Below are positions 1-4,760 of a DNA stretch of 7,778 bases, in pieces (positions within the stretch are counted from its first letter, which is position 1; every line of letters begins with the position of its first letter). The DNA is from an uncultured Eubacteriales bacterium (GTDB taxonomy: Bacteria > Bacillota > Clostridia > Peptostreptococcales > Anaerovoracaceae): positions 1 through 7,778 of the forward strand of contig CADBSP010000151.1 in the NCBI GenBank assembly GCA_902797405.1, given 5' to 3'. Both the position numbers and the translations under genes were made by a program. The notes below the pieces were generated by a model. It searched no databases. It saw nothing but the letters and a program-made list of their open reading frames with translations, and was not told where the DNA came from.

Positions 1-171
1 ATTTCGTGGGCGGAGGCCATTTTTTTGATGATGCCCATGGGCATGCCCTGTTTTTTCGTCTATGCCCACGATTTCAGGATTCTATACAGAAAGGAAATCC
101 CTTATTTTCTGTGGTTTCTTGCAACTTCGAAGAAGAAATACAATAAAGTTCATGCAAGGGTCGAATTCTGA
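1..171 (+). CDS. 3' end of an unidentified gene, cut by the left edge
   Basis: Frame 1 is open from the first base to a TGA at 169-171 (56 codons). The peptide has a hydrophobic, aromatic-rich stretch (about residues 7-20), a second one (IPYFLWFLA), and a basic tail (SKKKYNKVHAR), which would suit the C terminus of a membrane protein with its tail in the cytoplasm. I do not recognise a family. Against a real gene: the stretch is short and full of GGGC/GCCC palindromes, including the 14-bp palindrome at 31-44 (ATGCCCATGGGCAT) and the arms 5-11/64-70, so it could be structured non-coding DNA. No terminator is evident just after the stop. The reverse strand is less open here. Confidence 0.3.
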   Translation: MSWAEAIFLMMPMGMPCFFVYAHDFRILYRKEIPYFLWFLATSKKKYNKVHARVEF

Positions 172-202
172 CGACGACATCTAGAAATTGTCAAATATTA
201 GG

Positions 203-281
203 AAAAACGTTCCTCTTTACGCAAAAATACCTGAAAAATGTTAAACTTTTCAAATTTTTGAAGCAAAAGAGGAACGTTTTT
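203..281. repeat. Perfect 16-bp inverted repeat, 47-bp spacer
   Basis: The left arm AAAAACGTTCCTCTTT (203-218) is the exact reverse complement of the right arm AAAGAGGAACGTTTTT (266-281). The 47-bp spacer is AT-rich and contains a small stem of its own (TGAAAA...TTTTCA, about 233-253). As RNA this would be a long hairpin. The arms lie 79 bp end to end. It may be a MITE-like element, a hairpin in a small RNA, or a bidirectional transcription barrier; the sequence does not decide. I saw no target-site duplication flanking it. Confidence 0.8.
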
Positions 282-314
282 GACAGTTATTCCCAATATC
301 TGGGCTGTGTTGAT

Positions 315-430
315 AATTCTGAGGTGCGGGTCAATTTTTAAATTTTGCACCAGTGCAGATTTCAATTTTTAAAATCTGCACCTCGGAATTGAAATGAATT
401 ACCAATTCTGAGGTGCAGAACTTGATTTTT
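315..430. repeat. Cluster of alternating GAGGTGC palindromic repeats
   Basis: GAGGTGC occurs at 321-327 and 411-417 and in inverse (GCACCTC) at 378-384. TCAATTTTTAA or TTGATTTTTAA recurs at about 331, 362 and 422, so units are spaced about 30 bp or twice that. Three nested hairpins result: GGTGC (323-327) with GCACC (347-351); TGCAGATTT (354-362) with AAATCTGCA (372-380), loop of 9; and a 17-bp arm 375-391 with 403-419 (one G/A difference), loop of 11. AATTCTGAGGTGC is a direct repeat at 315 and 405. The second and third hairpins share bases and are mutually exclusive. Confidence 0.75.
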
Positions 431-454
431 AACGAGATACGTCTAAGGGAAAAG

Positions 455-561
455 TAAGGGGAGAGTAAAAACGCAGATAAGCCTAAAAGTCGCACAATCG
501 TTGAAATTCCAACAAGAAACGCGCTTTGTCGTTTTTACAATAATCTATAAGGGGAGAGTAA
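455..561. repeat. Direct repeat TAAGGGGAGAGTAA, two copies
   Basis: The same 14-mer lies at 455-468 and 548-561, 93 bp apart. A 9-bp inverted repeat, GTAAAAACG (465-473) and CGTTTTTAC (530-538), overlaps the first copy. The second copy lies directly before the ATG at 566 and contains purine runs able to act as a ribosome binding site. The first copy has no open frame after it, so it may be the leader of a lost gene or a duplicated control element. Confidence 0.6.
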
Positions 562-565
562 GGGG

Positions 566-742
566 ATGGCTCGCGCTCGGAAAACGTTGAGAATTAGCCG
601 TTTGTATGGGGACAAAGTTGCACAAAATTGGGTCTTGACACGGTATGGGGAAAAACTTAGTATTCTAATACCTCGCCTAGCTAGAAGAGAAAAAGTGGTT
701 GTTCCTGAGTTGAAAAAGATAATTGCCTTTAAAAAATTGTAA
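566..742 (+). CDS. Possible small basic protein, 58 aa, unknown
   Basis: ATG at 566 opens 58 codons to TAA at 740-742. GGGGAG (551-556) lies 9 nt before the ATG and a second purine run, AAGGGG, touches it. The product begins MARARKTLRIS and is strongly basic throughout, with a hydrophobic-basic centre (LSILIPRLARREKVVV), as seen in small nucleic-acid-binding or ribosome-associated proteins. I do not recognise it. It contains no cysteine pair, signal peptide or clear membrane helix. It could be a remnant, since the purine-rich leader is duplicated upstream. It sits about 90 bp before the toxin-antitoxin promoter and is probably a separate unit. Codons are AT-rich like those of higB-higA. Confidence 0.4.
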   Translation: MARARKTLRISRLYGDKVAQNWVLTRYGEKLSILIPRLARREKVVVPELKKIIAFKKL

Positions 743-829
743 AATGGTTCAACAAAACTAGAATATGAGATTTGATATTGAATGGATGAAAAGTATTAAC
801 TAGGAGAAGGACAAGGAATAGTATTCGGT

Positions 830-858
830 TTGACTAAGTGAGATATATCTCATATAAT
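830..858 (+). promoter_or_regulatory. Sigma-A promoter of the higB-higA module
   Basis: TTGACT (830-835) and a perfect TATAAT (853-858) are separated by exactly 17 bp. The start of transcription should fall near 864-866, so the ATG at 857 lies inside the -10 box and would not be on the message. A half-site TGAGAT, matching the operator arm, also occurs upstream at 766-771. Confidence 0.75.
839..852. promoter_or_regulatory. Palindromic operator, probable HigA binding site
   Basis: TGAGATATATCTCA is a perfect 14-bp palindrome that fills the spacer right up to the -10 box. A dimeric XRE-type antitoxin such as the one encoded at 1265 typically binds such a site and shuts off its own promoter. 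The assignment to HigA is inference from position and symmetry. Confidence 0.65.
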
Positions 859-874
859 GAGAGGGGACGAGAGT

Positions 875-1243
875 TTGCTAAATAAAGCATTTCAATTAAA
901 ATTCTACGAGACTAAAGACGGTAAACAGCCAGCTGTCGATTTTATTGACAACCTGCCACCCAAAATGGCAGCAAAGCTAATAGGCTTATTAGAGATACTT
1001 GAGGAGAAGGGCACAGAGCTTAGGATGCCATATTCAAGACTTTTAGAGGATGGAATCTTCGAATTGCGATGCAACCTTGGAACCAACAGCACGCGAATTC
1101 TCTATTTTTTTTATTACAATGGTACGATTGTTGTTACGAATGGATTTGTCAAAAAAACACAGAAAACGCCTAAAAGTGAATTAAGAATTGCCAAAGAGAG
1201 ACGCGTCGATTGGATAAGTAGACAAATCCACTCAGAAAGATGA
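875..1243 (+). CDS. higB: HigB/RelE-type toxin (Gp49-like family)
   Basis: Toxin of a type II toxin-antitoxin pair; relatives are ribosome-dependent mRNA interferases of the RelE fold (phage-derived Gp49-like, PF05973). From TTG 875 the product is 122 aa. Family marks: the opening strand FQLKFYETKDGK (about 6-17), a helical pair with PAVDFIDNLPP, the LLEDGIFELR strand (56-65), TRILYFFYYNG, and the basic block FVKKTQKTP (91-99) followed by a C-terminal helix. I prefer TTG 875 over ATG 857 because GAGGGG (861-866) sits 8 nt before it and the ATG overlaps the -10 box; homologues also begin close to the first strand. If transcription starts near 865 the leader is only about 10 nt, so that ribosome site would be partly lost. 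ATG 857 would add six residues. higA follows after 21 bp, giving toxin-first order, as in classical higBA. Confidence 0.85.
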   Translation: MLNKAFQLKFYETKDGKQPAVDFIDNLPPKMAAKLIGLLEILEEKGTELRMPYSRLLEDGIFELRCNLGTNSTRILYFFYYNGTIVVTNGFVKKTQKTPKSELRIAKERRVDWISRQIHSER

Positions 1244-1264
1244 ATTTCTAGCGAGGTATGTAGA

Positions 1265-1549
1265 ATGACACTTAAAGAATACAAAAATCGAAAGATGCAA
1301 GACCCTGAATTCAAGCAAGCGTATAATGAACTTCAACCAGAACTAAATATTATTCGAGCAATAATTGATGCACGCATTTCACAAAATATAACACAGAAGG
1401 AATTGTCAGAAAGGACAGGGATTGCACAAACAGAAATAAGCAAAATTGAAAATGGAACAAGAAACCCAAGCATTAAACTCTTGCAACGTTTAGCAGATGG
1501 GATGGGGATGGTTCTTAATGTGTCTTTTACACCAAAACGGGAGCTATAA
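1265..1549 (+). CDS. higA: HigA-type antitoxin, XRE helix-turn-helix
   Basis: 94 aa. A charged N-terminal helix region (1-40) precedes a Cro/CI-type helix-turn-helix at about 42-64 (TQKELSERTGIAQTEISKIE), then the usual NGTRNPSIKLLQRLADGMG helices and a short beta-like tail (VLNVSFTP). The role by family is twofold: neutralise the HigB toxin by direct binding and repress the operon as a dimer. The perfect palindrome at 839-852 inside the promoter is the obvious target. A purine-rich site, GAGGT (about 1251-1255), precedes the ATG. The gene is 21 bp after higB and 20 bp before ydbC, so all three are probably on one message. Confidence 0.88.
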   Translation: MTLKEYKNRKMQDPEFKQAYNELQPELNIIRAIIDARISQNITQKELSERTGIAQTEISKIENGTRNPSIKLLQRLADGMGMVLNVSFTPKREL

Positions 1550-1569
1550 ATGAAATAAGGAGAAAGAAA

Positions 1570-1794
1570 ATGGCAAATAATAACGAGTTCAGTTTTAATA
1601 TTGAAAAGCATCTGGGGGTGCTATCTACCAGTCAGAAAGGTTGGACGAAGGAAATTAATCTAGTGAGCTGGAATGGAAGGCCGGCTAAATACGATATTCG
1701 CGATTGGGATGAAAACCATGAGAAGATGGGGAAGGGCATAACCTTGACCGAGGAAGAGCTGGAAGCACTTGTCAAAATCATGGCACAGCGATGA
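1570..1794 (+). CDS. ydbC: YdbC-family PC4-like single-strand nucleic acid binding protein
   Basis: 74 aa, about the normal length for this family of bacterial homologues of the eukaryotic coactivator PC4 (PF02229), which bind single-stranded DNA or RNA as dimers. Conserved blocks: FSFNIEKHLGVLS (7-19), KGWTKEIN (23-30), the strand with GRPAKYDIRDW (36-46) and MGKGITLT (53-60) leading into the C-terminal helix EEELEALVKIM. The start is firm: AGGAGA precedes the ATG by 6-8 nt. It begins 20 bp after higA and is probably co-transcribed. The last two residues (QR) look recent: a tandem copy of the gene's end, just downstream, has a stop (TAG) where this copy has CAG, so the ancestral protein likely ended ...VKIMA. 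Confidence 0.85.
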   Translation: MANNNEFSFNIEKHLGVLSTSQKGWTKEINLVSWNGRPAKYDIRDWDENHEKMGKGITLTEEELEALVKIMAQR

Positions 1795-1854
1795 GGAATG
1801 GCATAACCTTGACCGAGGAAGAATTGGAGGCACTCGTCAAAATCATGGCATAGC
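1725..1854 (+). repeat. 65-bp tandem duplication covering the ydbC 3' end
   Basis: 1725-1789 and 1790-1854 align without gaps and differ at 7 of 65 positions. The unit is not a multiple of three, so the second copy is out of frame with ydbC. Within the 17 codons from GGC (1735/1800) to GCA, the four differences are all silent (GAG/GAA, CTG/TTG, GAA/GAG, CTT/CTC); one further change converts CAG to TAG. The homology fades just past 1854. Confidence 0.9.
1800..1853 (+). pseudogene. Fragment of a second ydbC (3' end only)
   Basis: The second copy of the duplicated segment encodes GITLTEEELEALVKIMA and then TAG at 1851-1853. No upstream part of the gene is present. An ATG at 1791 with AGG AAT codons would give a 20-residue peptide, but nothing supports its expression. 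Because all differences in the shared codons are silent, this piece probably came from an intact, functional ydbC relative, not from simple copying and decay. Confidence 0.7.
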
Positions 1855-1880
1855 TATGGGGATAAAATGCCGAATATATT

Positions 1881-1898
1881 TAGGTGATGTAGGTGATG
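1881..1898 (+). repeat. Perfect 9-bp tandem repeat, TAGGTGATG twice
   Basis: TAGGTGATG at 1881-1889 is followed directly by the same nine bases at 1890-1898. It lies in the non-coding gap between ydbC and the sortase gene. No function is evident; slippage is the simplest origin. Confidence 0.7.
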
Positions 1899-1962
1899 AT
1901 GCTGTATGCTCAAACAGGCCAAAAACAATCCAAAACAGTGTGCAATATCATACTTCGGGGTC

Positions 1963-1992
1963 TTGACTATGGTGCCGAAAATGGCGTAAAAT
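1963..1992 (+). promoter_or_regulatory. Promoter of the sortase gene
   Basis: TTGACT (1963-1968) and TAAAAT (1987-1992) are 18 bp apart. Transcription would start near 1999, the A of the sortase ATG. The -10 box is embedded in a small perfect inverted repeat, GCGTA (1984-1988) and TACGC (1992-1996), which could be an operator or chance. Confidence 0.5.
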
Positions 1993-1998
1993 ACGCGT

Positions 1999-2664
1999 AT
2001 GGACGCAAAGAGGAAAAGACTTCAAGGCAATATTTTGATTGTTATAGGGCTGGTGCTTGTAATCGCAGCCTTAGTTATCGTTATCATGAACGTGAGGAAC
2101 GATATGAAGGCAGGAAGCGCTTCGGATCAGATGGCTTCCGAGATTCATGCGGGATTGGATGAACTCACGCCGGCATATTCTGCGGGCCCTGGAGATATAG
2201 ATTTGGTGGATATTCCTGCCTATGTAAAATTTCCGGGCATGGAATTGCCTGTGGGTCAGATAGACGGAATGAGCTGCGTTGGAATTCTGCAGCTTCCTAC
2301 TTTGGATAAGGAATTCGCGATTATCTCGGAGCTCACGATGGAGAACCTGGGGTATGCACCGTGTCGATACCATGGCACCCCATACATGAACAACCTGGTA
2401 ATCGCTGCGCATAACTTCTATTCGCATTTCACCCAGATTCGAAATCTAGAAATTGGGGACAAAGTGACGTTCATCGACATGGACGGAAATGTCTTTGATT
2501 ATACTGTGGAATTCTCTGAGGTCCTGGATCCATATGAAGTCGATGAAATGATTAACAGCGAATGGGACTTATCTCTATTTACCTGTACGTTTGACTCGGC
2601 GTCCAGGTTCACGGTACGACTGATGCGTGCCGACAGCACGGTAAACATAATAGATATAGGATAG
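1999..2664 (+). CDS. Sortase family transpeptidase
   Basis: 221 aa, a membrane-anchored cysteine transpeptidase that by family cleaves a C-terminal sorting signal of surface proteins and links them to the wall. Residues 1-9 are basic and 11-30 form one membrane helix, so the catalytic domain is outside. The beta-barrel begins near 92 (SCVGILQLPTLDKEFAI). Catalytic residues: His138 in LVIAAHN, Cys196 in LSLFTCTF, Arg203 in SASRFTVRL. The His motif has Ala where many sortases have Gly. The spacing resembles class A/D types; no class C lid motif is seen. Start: an in-frame stop at 1987-1989 forbids extension, and no Shine-Dalgarno precedes ATG 1999, consistent with a leaderless message. A TTG about 11 codons in is possible but would remove the basic N terminus. 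No LPXTG substrate lies in the window, so the target is unknown. Confidence 0.88.
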   Translation: MDAKRKRLQGNILIVIGLVLVIAALVIVIMNVRNDMKAGSASDQMASEIHAGLDELTPAYSAGPGDIDLVDIPAYVKFPGMELPVGQIDGMSCVGILQLPTLDKEFAIISELTMENLGYAPCRYHGTPYMNNLVIAAHNFYSHFTQIRNLEIGDKVTFIDMDGNVFDYTVEFSEVLDPYEVDEMINSEWDLSLFTCTFDSASRFTVRLMRADSTVNIIDIG

Positions 2665-2672
2665 GAGCTTTG

Positions 2673-2704
2673 AACGAGTCGGGACAGTCCTGGCTCGTTT
2701 TTTT
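2673..2704 (+). terminator. Rho-independent terminator after the sortase gene
   Basis: AACGAGTCGGGAC pairs with GTCCTGGCTCGTT with two G-U wobbles, and the stem runs into seven T residues (2698-2704). It starts 8 bp after the sortase stop codon and closes the sortase as a single-gene unit. Confidence 0.9.
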
Positions 2705-2710
2705 ATCATA

Positions 2711-2743
2711 GCCCCACCATTTTTTATCCTCGCCCCACCATTT
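2711..2743. repeat. GCCCCACCATTT direct repeat, 21-bp period
   Basis: GCCCCACCATTT occurs at 2711-2722 and 2732-2743. The CCACCA core of the second copy (2735-2740) is inverted as TGGTGG at 2764-2769, so a 6-bp inverted repeat brackets the -35 box of the next promoter. This arrangement would suit a regulator site, but no regulator is identified. Confidence 0.6.
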
Positions 2744-2748
2744 CTCCA

Positions 2749-2777
2749 TTGAATCAACCTGCTTGGTGGTATATAAT
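2749..2777 (+). promoter_or_regulatory. Promoter of the first zinc-ribbon gene
   Basis: TTGAAT (2749-2754) and TATAAT (2772-2777) are 17 bp apart. GGTATATAAT, which contains the -10 box, is repeated 18 bp further on (2786-2795) after TTGACG, but that second box has no good -35 at the right distance. The leader would be about 90 nt, with a weak stem ACAATA...TATTGT near 2826-2847. Confidence 0.6.
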
Positions 2778-2873
2778 GATTTGACGGTATATAATTGATT
2801 GTAGGAAACCGATTAGAAGGGCAGTACAATATACTGGCGTTATTGTGTTGTTTAGAATCTATGGAGGAATAAA

Positions 2874-3887
2874 ATGGCAAAGTGTTATAAATGTGGAGCC
2901 GAAGTTTTGGAGGGTGCACTCTTTTGCACAGAATGTGGCGCTGCGTTAACCGAGAAAGTGAAAGATGCTGTTTCCGACGCGATGGATCAAGCGAATAATC
3001 CTTTTGAGATGACCGAGCCATCCAAGCCTGGCAATCCCTTTGCTGAAATGGAGGCAAATGTACCTAAGCCGGAACTGGCTTCGATGGACACATCGTCCTT
3101 GATTTTCGATGAGCCGGATTGGAGAAAAGCTGAGAAGATTGAAGCTCAGGCAGATGCAGCTCAGGAGATTGCTGCTGAAGCGGCAGCCCAGGCTGAGGCA
3201 GTAGCAGAAACAGTAGCGGCTGAAGCTACCGCAGCGGCTGAAGCAGCTCCGGAAGCTGCGACTCAGACTGCATATAATATGGCGGACGATGTCAAAGCTC
3301 AGGCGGAGGCTCAGACTGCAAACGGCCAAAAGGGTATCTTTGATGCATTCAAGGAAGGCATGGCTGGCGACAAGCCTCAAAATAACCAAGCGAGTTTCAA
3401 TGCGAGCGATAATGCGCAGGCAAATGCCAGCTTTGAAAGTGCGGCCTATACAGCTGCAGGGGCAGGAGCCGGAGCTCATGCGGGATGGCAAGCGAGCGAG
3501 CCCAAACAGGACTATCAAAGCTTCAACAACCAACCGCAATACACACAACCCAACTGGAATCAAAATGTTTACAATCAGGACTACATGGATATGCCGCAGG
3601 GCAATGACAAACTGTGGGCAATTCTTTCATATTTCTGGCTGATACTTTGGGTGGTAGCGTTCTTTGTAGGCGGAGCAAACGGAAGAAGATCAAACTTCCT
3701 GAATCACCATCTGAACCAGTCGCTGATACTCAGCATTATTTCGACAATAGGCGGTTGGATAGGTGGAGCCATCGGTTGGGGTCTAGGCGTAATCGCACTG
3801 GTTTTCGGAATCATGGGAATCGTTTACGCCGCACAAGGAAGCACCAAGCCGCTGCCACTAATCGGCAATTTCAAGATTTTCAGATAG
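2874..3887 (+). CDS. Zinc-ribbon membrane protein with DUF4870/Tic20-like domain
   Basis: 337 aa in three parts. Residues 1-24 are a zinc ribbon with Cys4, Cys7, Cys18 and Cys21 (CYKCGAE...FCTECGA). Residues 25-243 are low-complexity and probably disordered: acidic with NPF-type motifs, then Ala/Glu-rich and likely helical (about 86-130), then Asn/Gln/Tyr-rich. Residues 244-337 are a membrane domain with about three helices (247-266, 282-300, 302-320), the NFLNHHLNQSL segment after helix 1 and the end KPLPLIGNFKIF, typical of the DUF4870 (Tic20-like) family. Ribbon and linker probably face the cytoplasm. The start is firm: GGAGG (2862-2866) is 7 nt before the ATG. The function of the family is unknown to me; an envelope sensor or scaffold is a guess. 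The next gene encodes a protein with the same ribbon but a different membrane domain. Confidence 0.88.
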   Translation: MAKCYKCGAEVLEGALFCTECGAALTEKVKDAVSDAMDQANNPFEMTEPSKPGNPFAEMEANVPKPELASMDTSSLIFDEPDWRKAEKIEAQADAAQEIAAEAAAQAEAVAETVAAEATAAAEAAPEAATQTAYNMADDVKAQAEAQTANGQKGIFDAFKEGMAGDKPQNNQASFNASDNAQANASFESAAYTAAGAGAGAHAGWQASEPKQDYQSFNNQPQYTQPNWNQNVYNQDYMDMPQGNDKLWAILSYFWLILWVVAFFVGGANGRRSNFLNHHLNQSLILSIISTIGGWIGGAIGWGLGVIALVFGIMGIVYAAQGSTKPLPLIGNFKIFR

Positions 3888-3900
3888 ATTCATTTGCCTC

Positions 3901-4004
3901 GCGGCGACATGCATGCGGATTTACATCCTGGATGCGGCCAGGCAAGCATATAAGGTTTCAACCTTGTAGCAAGCAGGCGAACATGCGAGTTTCAAGCCTG
4001 ACAT
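3901..4004. repeat. Degenerate tandem repeat, about 34-bp period, three units
   Basis: Units begin near 3901 (GCGGCGA), 3934 (GCGGCCA) and 3969 (GCAAGCA); the next partial one begins at 4005 (GCAGCAA). The second and third align best: AGGC-A-CAT, then TTTCAA-C-TG (TTTCAA at 3956 and 3990). The first has TTTACATCCTG at 3920. The array starts 13 bp after the stop codon and fills most of the gap to the next gene. Units are diverged, so the call rests on spacing as well as sequence. Confidence 0.5.
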
Positions 4005-4052
4005 GCAGCAAACTATTTTCAGTTAAGCAATGACAAAGGAGGAGGGGTAATT

Positions 4053-4760
4053 ATGGCTAATTGTTATAAATGTGGAGCAGAGATTTTACAGGGAGCTAAG
4101 TTTTGCAGTGAGTGTGGCGCACCGGTAGAGCAACCCTTTGAAGCAAATAGACAATTCTACGAAGAGCCGAGCTTCGAGCAGCAAAACCAGCAGGCAGGAT
4201 GGGTAAGCGAAAGCCAGCAAAGCTCATGGAGCGCAGCGGATGCGCAGGCTCAGTACAACCAGCAGGCAGGATGGGGAAGTGAAAGCCAGCAAAGCTCATG
4301 GAGCGCAGCGGATGCGCAGGCTCAACAAAACCAGCAGACAGGATGGGGAAGTGCAAACCAGCAGGCCGGTTGGCATAACGGAGCAGGCGCTCAGTACGGC
4401 CCCGGCAGCCAGTTCGGACAGCCCGGCCCGGGACAGTACCAACAGCATTACCAACAACCATACAATCGTGCCCAATACGAGGCGCAGTATAACCCGTATG
4501 CGCAGGAGGGCCAAGTCGGCCAGAAAAGCAGAATCGCTGCAGGAATACTTGCGATTTTGCTCGGGAGCTTAGGTGTCCATAAGTTCTATCTAGGCTATAC
4601 GGGGACAGGCGTGCTAATGCTCCTCGTGTCGATATTGACCCTCGGGCTTGGAGCCATCGTTATGGGAGTAATCTCCCTGGTGGAAGGAGTCATTTACCTA
4701 ACAAAGAGCGACTACGATTTCTATGAAACCTACGAACTCAACCGAAAAAAATGGTTCTAG
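4053..4760 (+). CDS. Zinc-ribbon, Gln/Trp-repeat, TM2-domain membrane protein
   Basis: 235 aa. Residues 1-24 are a zinc ribbon (Cys4, Cys7, Cys18, Cys21) nearly the same as in the preceding gene, so the two are partial paralogues. Residues 30-155 are a disordered, Gln-rich linker holding 24-residue repeats from residue 45 (core NQQAGWGSESQQSSW), then a Gly/Pro/Gln/Tyr stretch. Residues 158-218 form a TM2 domain (PF05154): helix 1 (161-174), the HKFYLGYTGTG turn (176-186) and helix 2. The charged tail YDFYETYELNRKKWF follows. The start is firm, with a very strong GGAGGAGGGG (4038-4047) before the ATG. It is probably co-transcribed with the previous gene, as I see no terminator in the 165-bp gap. 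The biochemical role of such ribbon-TM2 proteins is not established to my knowledge. Confidence 0.88.
   Translation: MANCYKCGAEILQGAKFCSECGAPVEQPFEANRQFYEEPSFEQQNQQAGWVSESQQSSWSAADAQAQYNQQAGWGSESQQSSWSAADAQAQQNQQTGWGSANQQAGWHNGAGAQYGPGSQFGQPGPGQYQQHYQQPYNRAQYEAQYNPYAQEGQVGQKSRIAAGILAILLGSLGVHKFYLGYTGTGVLMLLVSILTLGLGAIVMGVISLVEGVIYLTKSDYDFYETYELNRKKWF
4185..4379 (+). repeat. In-frame 72-bp tandem repeats in the TM2 gene
   Basis: Units begin at AAC 4185, 4257 and 4329. The first two are full and differ at only a few bases (GTAAGC/GGAAGT, CAGTAC/CAACAA); the third is partial and fades by about 4379. Each full unit encodes 24 residues. The period is a multiple of three, so gain or loss of units would change linker length without breaking the protein. 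Confidence 0.92.

Larger units (their letters stand above)
172..565. other. AT-rich, repeat-laden region without a convincing gene
   Basis: Nearly 400 bp with no supportable reading frame. It holds, in order, a long perfect inverted repeat (203-281), a cluster of GAGGTGC palindromes (315-430) and two copies of a purine-rich 14-mer (455-468, 548-561). It is visibly richer in A+T than the sortase and release-factor genes to the right. Such composition and repeat density fit an accessory insertion zone next to a toxin-antitoxin module, but no transposase, att site or integrase is visible to prove it. Confidence 0.6.

Noticed and set aside
31..68. Rho-independent terminator at ATGCCCATGGGCATGCCC followed by T residues
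   Set aside because: The palindromes have no loop, and the frame stays open well past the T-run, so a terminator is not supported.
1893..2162. 89-codon + strand frame overlapping the sortase start
   Set aside because: It is an out-of-frame shadow of the sortase gene; its product resembles no family and it has no ribosome site.
2575..3057. 160-codon - strand frame across the sortase terminator and promoter region
   Set aside because: It would cross a clear terminator and promoter of the + strand, and the protein shows no domain.
3951..3966. Terminator hairpin at AAGGTTTCAACCTT
   Set aside because: The loop is too small for the full stem and no T-run follows; it is part of the degenerate repeat.
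3614..4033. 139-codon + strand frame over the DUF4870 gene's 3' end and the following gap
   Set aside because: Out of frame with a well-supported gene; Arg/His-rich product typical of a shadow frame.
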